Shown here: in pieces, positions 18,684 to 28,806 of the stretch | Layout of the letters: each line of letters starts with the position of its first letter | Numbering within the stretch: the stretch's first letter is position 1 | Source of the DNA: Vulcanisaeta distributa JCM 11217 | Lineage (GTDB): Archaea > Thermoproteota > Thermoprotei > Thermoproteales > Thermocladiaceae | Length of the DNA stretch: 64,000 nt | Direction of reading: 5' to 3' | Assembly: GCF_001316005.1 (NCBI RefSeq) | Contig: NZ_BBBJ01000001.1 | Coordinates: 186,001-250,000 of the forward strand | The notes under the pieces: generated by a model | The model's input: the letters and a program-made list of their open reading frames with translations, nothing else | Database searches by the model: none | What the model was told of the DNA's origin: nothing | Position numbers and translations under genes: made by a program

Positions 18684-19033
18684 TGAGTAGTTCAGAGAGT
18701 AGGGTTTGGGCTGCGATTGCATGGGCTCCTGATAATCGGGGGGGCTATAGTGGCCTTAATCATTAGGCTAGGGATGATTATGTTAGGTACTGGGCCGTGG
18801 AGTCCATTGGATTCACGATAGTCATTATCATCGCGTGGATACTCGTGGAGATCGTATCGATAGTATTCGCATTCACGATAGTGATACCCCCCCTAGTACT
18901 GAAGGTGCTTTATGGACTTGGCATATTCCTAGCATGGATAATTGGCGTATTTAAGGCGTTGACAGGTGATTACTGGAGACCACCGATTATTCATGAAACC
19001 AGCGAGTGGGTTAGGAGGGCTTTGCGGCTATAA
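18684..19033 (+). CDS. DUF4870-like small membrane protein, frameshifted
   Basis: Frames join as MSSSESRVWAAIAWA, then IIGG.AIVALIIRLG, then DDYVRYWAVESIGFTIVII and two more helices (LVEIVSIVFAFTIVIP, VLYGLGIFLAWIIGVFKAL). The order, and YVRYWA-ESIGF before the second helix, match the DUF4870 family. At least two single-base breaks lie between 18725 and 18785, near a G7 run. About 115 residues, three to four membrane segments. Function unknown. Its stop overlaps the end of the convergent isomerase fragment. Confidence 0.6.
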
Positions 19034-19143
19034 ATCCTCATGTAAAACCCTAAGCCCAAGCAACCTGGCAAACTCCTCAAGCTCCCTCCTAAAGTCACCG
19101 TAAATCACCACCCTATGCCAACCACCACGGGGGCTTGCTATTG
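19028..19143 (-). pseudogene. L-fucose-isomerase-like gene, detached 3' end
   Basis: The minus strand reads IASPRGGWHRVVIYGD then FRRELEEFARLLGLRVLHED and a stop at 19028. GWHRVVxYGD...LLGL is the usual C-terminus of fucose/arabinose-isomerase-like proteins and is exactly what the gene ending at 21006 lacks. The two parts are separated by PaRep2b element 2. Confidence 0.7.
19136..19143 (-). repeat. Flanking direct repeat of PaRep2b element 2 (distal copy)
   Basis: TGCTATTG (CAATAGCA on the host coding strand), identical to 21006-21013. A perfect 8-bp duplication at the two host junctions. Confidence 0.6.
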
Positions 19144-19409
19144 GCGTGAATAACAATGTCGACGTATTAACCTCTCATCGACGGCTCGGTCATGTACCTC
19201 ATTGCCTTGCTCAGTGTTACTTCACGCTTGTTTATTTCACTACTGCACACATTTTATTTTAACTGTCTTCGGTTCGTTACTCATTATTATGTACGTGATC
19301 CTACACCTCAGCTAGGGCATGCCACTATTCAATGCCCTTTCAATTAGATGCTTAAGTTAATTCAGCACTTCTCTGGCAGTGATTTATTAGTTTGGTTGGG
19401 GTCAATTCC

Positions 19410-20738
19410 ATGGATGTCTTTATGGCTCTTGAGAAGCCAAGGATTTGCTGGGGAGTTAAAGCTAAGGGCTCTAAACGACTAAGGTGCGGTGAGGAGGTCA
19501 ATGATCCAAGAATCATTGAGGAAGTCAATAGGCTAATCAACGAATTCCTAGCCCGAGTCGAGAGACACAAAAACGTGTTGTTGGATGATGAGAGCACGCC
19601 GTTTAACTACGCAATTAATGCCTTGAGTGATTGGTTGCGTGAAATTAGGAGTAAGATTAAGGAGGGCGGTAATGAGGACATCGCCAGACTAAGGAGAGCA
19701 ATGCTCAATGTTGGTGAGACAATGCTTAAACTAGCCAAGAAAGCCAGGGAAAAATGGCTGAGGACCTACAAGCAAGAGCTCGAGGAGTTAATCGGGAAGT
19801 TAGGGAAAGGCGAGACAACTATAATAATCAAGGGCGAACCGTTTAATAATGATAAGAGTTTTGGCGTAAGTCTCTACACGGAACACTTATCAATTGCGAT
19901 AAACAAGGTCGCTAAGTCAAGTGATGTGACGATATTTATAACTCTTAACGACCTTAATAGTGTACATGTAAATACGCCAATCCTCTTTAACAATGACGTT
20001 CTTAAGACTATGCAGTACGGCTTAATGCTCACTGACGGAGCAATTAACAAGGAGGGCTACCCAGAGATGAGCACAAGCCATCTCTGGCAGGTAATCGTTT
20101 GGCTAATGGCTTGGCTTGGTAAGAATTATATGCGCATACACAGCTTAAACATCAATGATAGTGACGTGGGAATTACATGGCGATTAATAGCAATGGACTA
20201 CATGGGCAAGTTCAGGAATAAGTCCGAGATCGCCAAGAACGTGCTTAATCTAGTCGATGAGGAGTTCCTAATATTTTTACTCTTCGCAATCTTAGGCGAT
20301 GGAGATATCAATGCCAAGAAAAAAATTATTAGGCTTACGATCGGCAGCTCGAAGTATGAGTTGTGGAGCAACATTACTAAGAAAATGATAAGTTATGGCT
20401 TCAAGGAGCACGATCGAAAGTATAAGAAAGTAATGCAAATTTTCACCTCGAGGGCCGCTGCTATAGCCAGGAAAATGCTCGGTAATTCAGCGGTTAAGTC
20501 CTTAATCGAGAACCTTAGCCAACTGCCAGATACAGATAAATTAAGAGGTCTAATTGAGTTAGCTAACACAAGGATTAAGCCATTGGGCGGTTCATCAGTC
20601 GAGGTCGTCGATGGCATATCAATGAATGTGCACGTGAACAATACCGGCTATGTTAGGTTGAGGACCATGCGTAAGAATTATGAAGATACGATGATAATCC
20701 AGGAAAGACTGAAGCCGCTGGTTACGATGCCGAATTAA
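19410..20738 (+). CDS. PaRep2b-family protein with two LAGLIDADG-like motifs
   Basis: Intact, about 442 residues. Starts MDVFMALEKPRICWGVKAKG with the family's CGEEVNDPRII. The centre has TMQYGLMLTDGAINKEGYP, HLWQVIVWLMAWLGK and INDSDVGITWRL; then FLLFAILGDGDINAKKKII, SSKYELWSNITKKMISYGF and the C-terminal IKPLGGSSVEVVDG. GLMLTDG and FAILGDGD each look like LAGLIDADG helices with the acidic residue in place. The family is repetitive in Pyrobaculum-type genomes and is often reported decayed; both copies here are full length and open. Start chosen at ATG 19410; an in-frame TTG at 19392 gives a longer version. Confidence 0.75.
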   Translation: MDVFMALEKPRICWGVKAKGSKRLRCGEEVNDPRIIEEVNRLINEFLARVERHKNVLLDDESTPFNYAINALSDWLREIRSKIKEGGNEDIARLRRAMLNVGETMLKLAKKAREKWLRTYKQELEELIGKLGKGETTIIIKGEPFNNDKSFGVSLYTEHLSIAINKVAKSSDVTIFITLNDLNSVHVNTPILFNNDVLKTMQYGLMLTDGAINKEGYPEMSTSHLWQVIVWLMAWLGKNYMRIHSLNINDSDVGITWRLIAMDYMGKFRNKSEIAKNVLNLVDEEFLIFLLFAILGDGDINAKKKIIRLTIGSSKYELWSNITKKMISYGFKEHDRKYKKVMQIFTSRAAAIARKMLGNSAVKSLIENLSQLPDTDKLRGLIELANTRIKPLGGSSVEVVDGISMNVHVNNTGYVRLRTMRKNYEDTMIIQERLKPLVTMPN

Positions 20739-20742
20739 GTAA

Positions 20743-20922
20743 GTGGGGGGCAATAAGTTCGTGGTCTATATAGGCCAAGATGCAATCAAAAAGCACCCGG
20801 AGCTTGTTGTCAAGGTCTGTGAAGTATTGAGGAGGATACATGAGGAGACAGTTAACAAGGGAGACATGAAGAGGGTACAAAAGATACTCAAGGCAATTAA
20901 GTACCTAAACTGTCCCGCCTAG
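20743..20922 (+). CDS. Small protein encoded behind PaRep2b in element 2
   Basis: GTG at 20743, four bases after the PaRep2b stop, gives a 59-residue basic helical peptide containing VVYIGQDAIKKHPELVVKV and IHEETVNKGDMKRVQKI, ending YLNCPA. Close spacing suggests translational coupling. No family recognised. A G6 run lies at its start, so the exact N-terminus is uncertain. Confidence 0.45.
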   Translation: MGGNKFVVYIGQDAIKKHPELVVKVCEVLRRIHEETVNKGDMKRVQKILKAIKYLNCPA

Positions 20923-21005
20923 AGCCCACGGGTCAAAATCGTAAATATTTCTCGACTCGATACCGTGTTACTCAATGCTTAAGCCCTCGAATAGTCTGGT
21001 CGATA

Positions 21006-21013
21006 TGCTATTG
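21006..21013 (-). repeat. Flanking direct repeat of PaRep2b element 2 (proximal copy)
   Basis: TGCTATTG, identical to 19136-19143. Confidence 0.6.
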
Positions 21014-22261
21014 CCAATTACGAATAACATTGATCGCATTGCCGCTGCCTATTAGCTTTGTTGCGCAGGCCTGGGGGGGTGAATATTCATTACCTATTGA
21101 CTTGGATACGTGAATCGTTAATAATCGTTCCTCAGGGTTAAAGCCTACAACCGTTACTGGTTCATTCGTGGGTAATTTAACGTGTATTGACGCGTGCTTA
21201 GTCCCTAGGTGTGCCTTCGTTATTACATAAGGCACTTCAGGCCTATCACCGCCATGTGGATTCGTTGGTGCGTAACAGTGGTGATATATGAACTCACCCC
21301 CCCTCTCCTCGTCAACGCCCACATTCACCACAAAGCCATTCCTATTAAGTAAGTACTTGGCAATTAGTATAGGCACTGTGGCGTATGGATCGGCCTCGCA
21401 AATCGGTATTATCCCATCATACCAGAGCTGCATGTAGCCAAGGCATGGCCATGCCCTCAAAAGGCCCGTGTTATAAAGCACTATGCAGTCAATAGCCACT
21501 GCATTGACGCCTAACTCCCTCACTGCATTTCTCATGGCTATGTAGAGCTTGGCCGAATTCCTAATTTCATCCATTGAATCATCATAGACAGCCTCAGCAT
21601 TCCTAATCCACCTATCTGCCCACTCACTTGCTTCACTATCGCTCACCTTATCGAAGAACCTCGCCCTAAACTCATTGGCATCCATTACCACTGGCGTAAT
21701 CCCCGTTATTGATTGAATAAGCCTAAACACGCTATACATGTCAGTATTAGGACCAAATTGCCAGTATAGGTGTGACTTAAGGCTCGGTGAGACAACGAAT
21801 AACACCCTACTCATCCTCAGTCGGGCTAACGCCACTAAATACCTAACCTTAGCAATCACGACCTGGCTAGCCAGATTGCGTGTGGAAATTCCAATGACCG
21901 GGTAACCCTCGCTTAACGCCTTACTAATGCCAAGCATGTATTCACCAGCGCCTGCGTAGGCCTCTGAAATAACAACGACAGGCTTACCACTCCTAACTAT
22001 TGGATCTATAAAGCCCATTAACGAGTTAAGGGTAACAACAACATAACCCACGGCATTACCCTCGGCATTTAAAAACGCCTGAACATCGGTCGGATCCCTA
22101 ATGTCATAACTAATGAATTCAACTCCTGGGAATGAAGACTTAAGGGCATTAATAAGGGCATTCTTCTCCTTTTCAAGAATTTTCGATGATTCAGGCGGAG
22201 CACCTAAATCACCTATTTCAGGATCTATGAAGACCACGGGTATCCTTATTACGGAACCCAT
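21006..22261 (-). pseudogene. L-fucose-isomerase-like gene, main 5' part, truncated by PaRep2b element 2
   Basis: Starts MGSVIRIPVVFIDPEIGDL at ATG 22261 (AT-rich promoter just upstream) and has family features: YVVVTLNSLMGF, VFVVSPSLKSHLYWQFGP, NAVAIDCIVLY, WPCLGYMQLWYDGIIPICEADP and CYAPTNPHGG. The predicted metal-binding Glu/Asp/His (ICEAD, HHCYAP) are present. It stops at NVIRNWQ, right at the 8-bp repeat; the last ~35 residues lie at 19028-19143. The enzyme would isomerise an aldose such as fucose or arabinose; the truncated product may be inactive. Confidence 0.75.
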
Positions 22262-22404
22262 ATTAACCAATCTCGATTATGCGTTTTTATTTTTATTTTC
22301 TTTAAATTAAGAATTGAGCATTAAAATTAGATAATTGAAAGAAACTTGAGCATCCTTAGAAAATTGAAGAAAAATTAAATAGGAGAGACTTGTTTCTTCA
22401 TTTA

Positions 22405-22956
22405 ATGAATTACAAAATAAATAGGGGGGGCAATATGGATCTTTCACACATATTCATGGTAATCACTTTGGTTGCTTTAGCAGTCGCAATACTTGCGCCG
22501 TTTCACTTCAATATTAATAGACTTGGGAATATGATATACTCCTTAATGAGTGGGTGGAGCGTCAATGAAGGTATTAACCCAGGTTATGTGAAAACTAACG
22601 CAACAATTAGTAAGTCCTATGGCATGCTCATTATAACAATAAGCATTAGTAATAATGGCAATAATCAGTTAGTATTAAGCGGAACAACAATAATTGGATC
22701 CACCCAGTGCAATCTGGAACCCTCAATAATAATACCGCCAAAGAGCACAGGTGAACTAACGCTATCAATCTATACAATGAATGGCACAATGATGGATCCA
22801 ATAACAATAAATGTAGGTGACGGCGCATACTCAACAGGGATACCGCAGATCTTCTGTTATGGTACACGCCTTGACTTATCCGGAGGTAATGGATTTACGA
22901 TTATATTCAGCACGATAAATAATGGCAATATATACGTAAACGTGAATCAAAACTAA
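22405..22956 (+). CDS. Membrane-anchored secreted protein, hypothetical
   Basis: One hydrophobic N-terminal helix (IFMVITLVALAVAILAPF) is followed by a beta-rich, Asn/Thr/Ser-rich exported domain with several N-x-S/T sequons and two Cys (TQCNLEPS, QIFCYGTR). No family recognised; it resembles crenarchaeal flagellin/pilin-like or surface proteins only in layout. A TATA-like AAATTAAATA at 22372-22381 favours ATG 22405; a second candidate start, ATG 22435, follows a G7 run in the 22423-22429 ribosome-site position. Confidence 0.5.
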   Translation: MNYKINRGGNMDLSHIFMVITLVALAVAILAPFHFNINRLGNMIYSLMSGWSVNEGINPGYVKTNATISKSYGMLIITISISNNGNNQLVLSGTTIIGSTQCNLEPSIIIPPKSTGELTLSIYTMNGTMMDPITINVGDGAYSTGIPQIFCYGTRLDLSGGNGFTIIFSTINNGNIYVNVNQN

Positions 22957-22984
22957 TTTTGAATACATTTAATGATTTAACTAA

Positions 22985-24307
22985 TTATATCTCACCCGAT
23001 GTAATTACAATGCTTATACCCTTACTGGTCTCAATACCCCAGACAAACCAGGCAACGGCCGCTACCAGACCCATTGTCCAGACACCCATGTTAAGTATTA
23101 GGAATTGACTTAGTGGGGGGGCTGAGACAGCCATATGGTCTCGGGTATTAAGGAGCCAATTGATATTAACCTAACGAGACTAACAAACGTACCTCTGCGT
23201 TCAGTTGGCCATAATTCACCCTTGAATGTGTCCATAGCTAGGTACTGAATACCAATGAATATGTTGAGTATGAAGTCCATGATTAGGAATAACGTAAAGC
23301 TACTAACTATGGGCTTCATTAATGCGACTATTACGTACGTTGTGATCGCCGCTCCACCCGTGGAGAAGAGCAGAACAATCTTCCTGCTAATCCTATCTGC
23401 AAAGGGCGCGATGAATAAGCCGCCGATGAACTCGGCCAATGCCGTTATAAGTATTATAAGGCTGTCTGACTACTGAAGTAGATGGGCCCAACCTCGTATG
23501 AAAGTAGGCCGAAACCTACGTCGTTTGCGGTCATCATCATTACCGCAACAATAAACCTAAACCAAAGTGGTGGATGCGTAACGGGTCTGCTTACCTGAAC
23601 CTCGGCACTGGGTAGGTTTGTTGGGTCTAGTTTGACTCCGTAGTACTTCTCAACCTCCCTAATCGCGTCATTAATCCTGCCCTTCCTCTCCAACCACCTT
23701 ATGGATTCAGGCATTTTCATCCTGCTAATTACCAATACTATGAGAATCACAATGCCTATGATCCAATGGCAAGTCTCTGATAGAAGGGACCGATTAATTG
23801 AGTATTTAGGCTTATGAAGGATACGAGCATTAATCCAATGTTTATGAAGTTTACCAGGAAGAAGGCAGCCTTACTCCTATGCCTTCTCGGCATCACCTCA
23901 TGCATGTCAGTTAATATTACATTCATCTCACCACCAGCCGCAGCGAGCATTATGGCTAGGGTGATAAGCAGTGATATGTAATTCGGCATGACAAGCGTTG
24001 TTATTATAAATAGCGCAATACCAACTGCGTACATCGACATAGTCAAAATGAAGAGCCTCTTCCTACCAAACCTATCTGATAGAGGCCCAACAAATATTAA
24101 ACCAACTATTAGCCATAGAAACGGCCATATCAAGGTCAGCGCAGTTAAGTATGAAGGCAATGAGAACCAGCCAGTGGCTATTGGTGCAATACCGACTAGG
24201 TACGCCTCAAAGAGAAGACCAAGGGCGAAGGCTATGAATGACCAAGTATGCGCACTTGACCATTTAAGGTCCTCTATTGCCCTAAAAACCGACACATTAT
24301 TAGCCAT
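22985..24307 (-). CDS. MFS transporter (sugar/metabolite family), frameshifted
   Basis: Three frames join into one 12-helix transporter of about 440 residues. Helix 2-3 loop LSDRFGRKRLFILT is the MFS signature; the equivalent in the second half is FADRISRKIVLLF. MPESIRWLERKGRINDA after helix 6 is typical of sugar-porter/benzoate-type MFS proteins. Breaks lie near 23753, near 23445 and at the G7 run about 23115-23121, after which the frame LSQFLILNMGVW continues to a stop at 22985. Start ATG 24307 lies behind a TTTAAAAT box. Substrate unknown. Confidence 0.75.
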
Positions 24308-24479
24308 ATACACCTCCGGTAATTAATTAATTTTAAAGATTACCTAATAACAATGGTGGTATTATGAAAATTCATAATTGGTTTAGTAATGATAATTATA
24401 ATATTTGAGCAAGCATCATTAAGGTTCAAGTTAAAAATAGGTTTTTATTCTTCAGTGTCTAATGAGTTTATAGAAAATA

Positions 24480-25259
24480 ATGAGCCTAAGCCCTGATGAG
24501 AAGAAGAAACTCCTTAAGGCGCTGGAGGAGGATGAGGAATTTAGACTTGCAGTAATGGGACTTCTCGGAATTACCGATATTCAATCAATACTTAAAGAAC
24601 TAGTTAATGCAGTCAATACGCTTGTAAATACGGTTCGCAGCCTTACTGACAATCAAGGCAAATTATTAGAAATTGCCAAACAATTACTTGAGGGTCAGGA
24701 GAGGTTGTGGGAGGAGAATAATAGGCTTTGGCAGGAGGTTAAGAGGTTGGCTGATAATCAGGAGAGGCTATGGCAAGAGAATAAGAGAATAAATGAGAAC
24801 ATAGAAAAACTTTGGCAAGAAAACAACAAAATATGGCAGGAATTGAGGTGGTTGCGAAGCGCCTTACTTGAAATTAGGGATGCTTTAGGTGGTGGTTTTG
24901 AGTATTATACGGCTAGGGTCGTTAAGGCGATACTTAAGGAGAGGGGGGGTATTGACTGCGATGTCATGGTTAACGTGACATTACCTATTGATGGATATAA
25001 GGAAGTTGATATATTCTGCCCAGAGCCTCTTGTTGTTGGTGAGGTTACGGTAACACTAAGGAGTATTGAAGAGGCCAATAATCAATTAGAGAAACTCAAC
25101 ACCTCCACCAGGGCTGCTGAGAAATTCACCGGTAAGAAAACATACCTTAAGGTACTTGCAGTTGAAAATGCACCAAGTGAGGTATCACAATACTTAACAA
25201 GTAAGGCCAAAGAGCAGGAGATTTACTTAATTATTGGCAGGGAGTATGAGAAAACATGA
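24480..25259 (+). CDS. Coiled-coil protein with PD-(D/E)xK-like nuclease domain (DUF3782 type)
   Basis: Intact, 259 residues. Residues 1-45 are a helical cap, 60-135 a long coiled coil with repeats of LWQE, NQERLWQEN and INENIEKLWQEN, and 145-259 an alpha/beta domain with YKEVDIFCPEPLVVGEVTV. The D...E-x-T spacing matches restriction-endonuclease-like proteins common in Crenarchaeota, with GKKTYLKVLAVEN following. Actual nuclease activity is not shown for this family. The heptad-like repeat suggests oligomerisation. A G7 run at 24943 encodes KERGGIDCD. Confidence 0.7.
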   Translation: MSLSPDEKKKLLKALEEDEEFRLAVMGLLGITDIQSILKELVNAVNTLVNTVRSLTDNQGKLLEIAKQLLEGQERLWEENNRLWQEVKRLADNQERLWQENKRINENIEKLWQENNKIWQELRWLRSALLEIRDALGGGFEYYTARVVKAILKERGGIDCDVMVNVTLPIDGYKEVDIFCPEPLVVGEVTVTLRSIEEANNQLEKLNTSTRAAEKFTGKKTYLKVLAVENAPSEVSQYLTSKAKEQEIYLIIGREYEKT

Positions 25260-25650
25260 TTTATATCTATTAATATATAGTTTATGAATAATTGTAACAT
25301 AAGATAAATATATTATAATTAATGTAGAATTGAACATTGATTAGTAATAGAACATAATCGATAATTATGCGCGCGCCCGACCCCCCCACTCACACATGAT
25401 TCATATAATTGTGAATAACCATTAATACTACTATTTTCATTAACTTAATTAATTATTATTTATCAGATGCTATTTTATTATATTGAGATCATTGTTGTCT
25501 TTTATGTTATGTTTTTTATCAATTGCTTTTTGAACATTATTTCAGATCTCTAGGAAATATTTTATGTTTCGTCTTTAATTATTTATAATGCTTTTCGCGA
25601 ATTTGTGGAAGTAAAAATTTAAATATTGGGCTCTTTTTGATATAAAGTGT
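25260..25650. other. AT-rich intergenic region without a gene
   Basis: About 390 bases, strongly AT-rich with T-tracts (TTATGTTATGTTTTTTATC) that may terminate the upstream gene. It is broken only by an isolated GC island at 25369-25390 (GCGCGCGCCCGA then C7). No ORF, tRNA or repeat array seen. Promoter elements for the roadblock gene are near its right end. Confidence 0.5.
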
Positions 25651-26029
25651 ATGTCTAAGTTAAGTGCTGAGGTTGATATTGCATTGAGGGATTTCGTGAG
25701 TAATGTAAGTAATGAGGTTTTGGGAGCTATGCTTATTCATCGGAATGGCTTTATTGTTTCTTCGGTAACTAGAAATGGTGTTAATGTAAAATCCCTAGGT
25801 GCTGTGTTTGCCGCTGTTAAGGGTACCATTGATAAGATGTTTAGTAAGGCTGGTATTGGTAATACAAACCTTCTTCTTTTTAGGGCTGGGGGATTACCTC
25901 ATTATCATGTCCCCAATAAACAATGAGGTTATTCTAGTTAGCCTTGCACGCCATGACTCAAACCTAGGCTTAATACTAATTGGTCTTGATCACGTTAGAG
26001 AGAGAATTGAGAAGGTATTTTACCATTGA
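25651..26029 (+). CDS. Roadblock/LC7-domain protein, one frameshift
   Basis: Starts SAEVDIALRDFVSNVSNEV, with GAMLIHRNGFIVSS and VKSLGAVFAAVKGTIDKMF typical of roadblock proteins. After a G5 run at 25889-25893 the frame shifts; one base fewer continues DYLIIMSPINNEVILVSL and ends RERIEKVFYH. About 126 residues. Archaeal roadblock proteins are thought to pair with small GTPases or signalling ATPases; none is adjacent. Confidence 0.7.
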
Positions 26030-26094
26030 GGACGTCGCTTATTAATTGCGGTTACGCAATACGCTTATAAACCGCGATTACTACCTGGCAAATA

Positions 26095-26930
26095 ATGTGC
26101 AGGCTTGTCATTGCCTTTGGTAGATTTAATAATGCCAGGGAGATACTGACTGATATCGGTGATAGTTTGGTGAAGGCTGCTCCATGGATCCATACGGTAA
26201 GGACTTCCTCAATGAGGAGAAGCATAGTGATGGGTGGGGAACACTCCTCATTAGGGTTGGTAATGCATCAACGCTTTATCACAGGAGCGTTAAGGCAATA
26301 TTTATGGATGATGCAGTGGGTATTATCAGGGGGGGATTCCTAAGTGGTATAAATAATGATGATGCCGTTCTAATGATGATGCATGCTAGGGCGGCGAGCA
26401 TCGGTACGCCAATTAATGTATTCTCGACACACCCTGTTAGGGCTGAAACGAGGAATGGCTTTGAGCTTTACATGATTCATAATGGTTCATTTTACAGGGA
26501 TGATATTGCTAAGGAGATTGGCATTGATAAGGATTACACGGCTAGGTTTAACGATACCTACATAGCAAACCTAGCCCTCGCGAGACGAATTAAAAATGAT
26601 ATTACGAAGGATGACCTTAGTTGGTTACTTAAGTTTGTAAGGACTGGAGCTAATTTGGGCATGGCATTAGTTAGGGATGACCTAATTACGTTAATTGTCG
26701 GTAGTTATTACAGGGCTTTTGACGATAATAAGAGGGTATTTAGGGAGAGGTATTACAGGCTGTATCAATGCGAATTACCTGGAGGTCTTCTTTACGCATC
26801 GTCAACGGTTATAGACTATTACAAGCCGGGTTTCGTCAGTAATTGCCGCGCACTTAGTAATGGGGAGTATCATAAGTACTACATTCATGGTGATGGCATA
26901 ATCGAGTTCATTGAATCATGGAGGTTCTAA
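26095..26930 (+). CDS. Class II glutamine amidotransferase, one frameshift
   Basis: The initiator Met is followed by Cys (MCRLVIAFG), the N-terminal nucleophile of Ntn-type amidotransferases. Downstream are KHSDGWGTLLI, MMMHARAAS, NVFSTHPVR and YMIHNGSFYRD, the expected order. One T is missing near 26189 (KAA then SMDPYGKD). About 278 residues. It may supply ammonia to an unidentified partner. A G7 run at 26329 encodes IIRGGFLSG. It ends exactly where the convergent Taw1 gene ends. Confidence 0.75.
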
Positions 26931-28047
26931 TTAGACGAAATTGCTATACTTACGCTGATCCTCGGGTTTAACGATCCACCTATCAATATACCTACTCATG
27001 TTCTGAAGAACCACTATCCTACTTGGTTCATCCTCATCCATGTACCTGAAGTTACCACCAAGCTTATTAATCTCCTCGAGCAGCTTCAAGGCCCACTCCC
27101 TAACCTCCTCATGCCTAAGCATGTCACCTCTCTTTAGCCTGAAGGTTGAGTGGCCTAGGTGCATGTAGGACTTAACCTCAATGAAGTGTGGGTTGCCGAT
27201 TAGCATGAGCTTTGCGAATTCGGGTATGTACTTGAAGTCGTAGTTGAGACTCCTTATCAGGGTTATCCTAATGACTGTCCTCGTATTCAACCTACTAAGT
27301 AACTCAAGGCTCCTCAACCACCTCTCCCACGCATCCTCCTATACATCACCGGCACATTAATCCTATAGAACAACTCCTTATTTGGTGCATTACAGGATAG
27401 GTATAGCTGTGTTGGTAATGCATCCTCACGCTGCAGTCTCTCGAGCATTTCTGGGTGTTCTCCATTCGTGACTATGAACACAGACTTAGTATTTGGCAGG
27501 CCCTTGAGGTACTTAACGAGCTGCGGTAGCTTTGGGTATAGTGTTGGTTCCCCCCAGACAGTGATATTGACCAGTGCGTTGGCACTAAGGCCTCCTTAGC
27601 CCTGTCCTTAGACTTTGGGTTACCGAAGTAGCCAGTCAATAACCTATACCTCTCCCTAAGTATTCCCTGTACAATTTCCTCTGGATCATCAACCAAGTCC
27701 TCACTCGGTATGATGGAGTCAAAGGACTCGGTCGGTCTCCAGCAGTAGACGCACCTATTACTACATATCATGCCCACCGGGCTAAATTCAGCGCATCTAT
27801 GGGAACCGCCTGCCGGTGCGCCGTAAAACTTGAATTTATAGCAGCTTTGCCCCCCCTTTACCAACGCGCTCTTTGTCCAGTGGCATAGCTCAACAGTTGA
27901 GTGGTTGTAAATGCCATAGCCAGCCTTTATCAATTTGGCCTTCGCCTCATCGGTAATTCGTATCCTGATCCTACCATTAACCTCACCAATGAGGTGGTAC
28001 TTCAATGACTCCTTAATTGTCTGCTCAATCCTTTCCATCACTACCAA
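26931..28047 (-). CDS. taw1: Taw1 (TYW1-like) tRNA 4-demethylwyosine synthase, frameshifted
   Basis: Frames join into about 370 residues. GQSCYKFKFYGAP and HRCAEFSPVGMICSNRCVYC carry the upstream cysteines and the radical SAM CxxxCxxC; CWRPTESFD follows. After SISLSG the C6 run at 27550-27555 breaks the frame; two bases fewer gives EPTLYPKLPQLVKYL and FIVTNGEHPEML. A second break near 27335 joins to LELLSRLNTRTVIRITLIR, then EVKSYMHLGHS. Taw1 condenses pyruvate with N1-methylguanosine-37 of tRNA-Phe using SAM. The start is ATG 28038 or GTG/TTG just upstream. Confidence 0.85.
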
Positions 28048-28099
28048 GCTATAGTTGTCTTAATTTAGAATTATAAACTTTTATCTGAGCACAATTCAA

Positions 28100-28741
28100 C
28101 TAAATAACACCGCCACCAATCCTCCTCCAAAGCATTGAGTACCAACCTGGGGGGGTCCTCAACTCATTAGCATTAATAGACCTATCAGGCGTGTACGGCT
28201 TAATATCCAGTATAGGCGTCCCATCAAATAGATCAAGCCCAGAAACCTGAGAAACCTACCATCCTACCAATGAACCTAACAATACTAAGGCCGATTGGGT
28301 TTGGCCTATGTGGCGAGTCTGTAGCAAACACACCAACCTCAGGTAATTCCTCAGGGCTAATCCCAAACTTAACGAGTCTTCTTGGCCTAACCACAAGGAC
28401 ATTCCTCTGCTCCCTATTGACCTTATTAAATAATGAAATTAATATTAAGTGTGAGAATCCATCAATACCCCTTAACCCATCGGCAAACTCCTCAAATACT
28501 TCTATAACGCCATCACGCCCGCGCTTGAAGTCCTTACTACATCATCGTTGAGTCCATGCCTAACAATGCCTATTGGTCTCAGGAATAGCCCGCCATTATT
28601 TATGGCGAAATACCTGGATAATTCATTATAAGAATCATTATCTCTAAGTAACTCGATCACCAGGGTACTTAGTAATCTCTTCTCCTTAATCGTATTTATT
28701 ATTTCCCTAATATCCACAAAACCGTAATTAATACGCGCCAC
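28100..28741 (-). CDS. TrmO-like (UPF0066/TsaA) tRNA methyltransferase, frameshifted
   Basis: Frames join as LFLRPIGIVRHGLNDD, then FKRGRDGVIEVFEEFADGL, FSHLILISLFNK, VFATDSPHRPNPIGLSIV, LDLFDGTPILDIKPYTPD and a C-terminal GWYSMLWRRIGG. SPHRPNPIGLS is the family signature. The break near 28530 needs one more T. TrmO-family proteins make N6-methyl-t6A37. The first ~50 residues before LRPIG are an extra helical region. A heptamer at 28149 encodes TPPGWY where relatives have TPGWY. Confidence 0.75.
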
Positions 28742-28806
28742 TTTAAGTATTATTTTATTATGTGAAGTTGAAATGGAGAGAAAAATTAAAAAGAAAATGC
28801 AATTAG

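Larger units (their letters stand above)
19144..21005 (+). mobile_element. PaRep2b element 2 (1.86 kb) inside the fucose-isomerase-like gene
   Basis: The element is in the opposite orientation to the host gene. It carries a PaRep2b gene and a small downstream frame, with about 266 non-coding bases before and 83 after. Perfect 8-bp direct repeats flank it. Joining the host across one repeat copy restores ...RN-AIASPRGGWHRVV with a single-base adjustment. No terminal inverted repeats are obvious. Confidence 0.65.

Noticed and set aside
25260..25650. Replication origin in the AT-rich intergenic region
   Set aside because: No repeated origin-recognition-box motif and no orc1/cdc6 gene nearby; only AT-richness and T-tracts.
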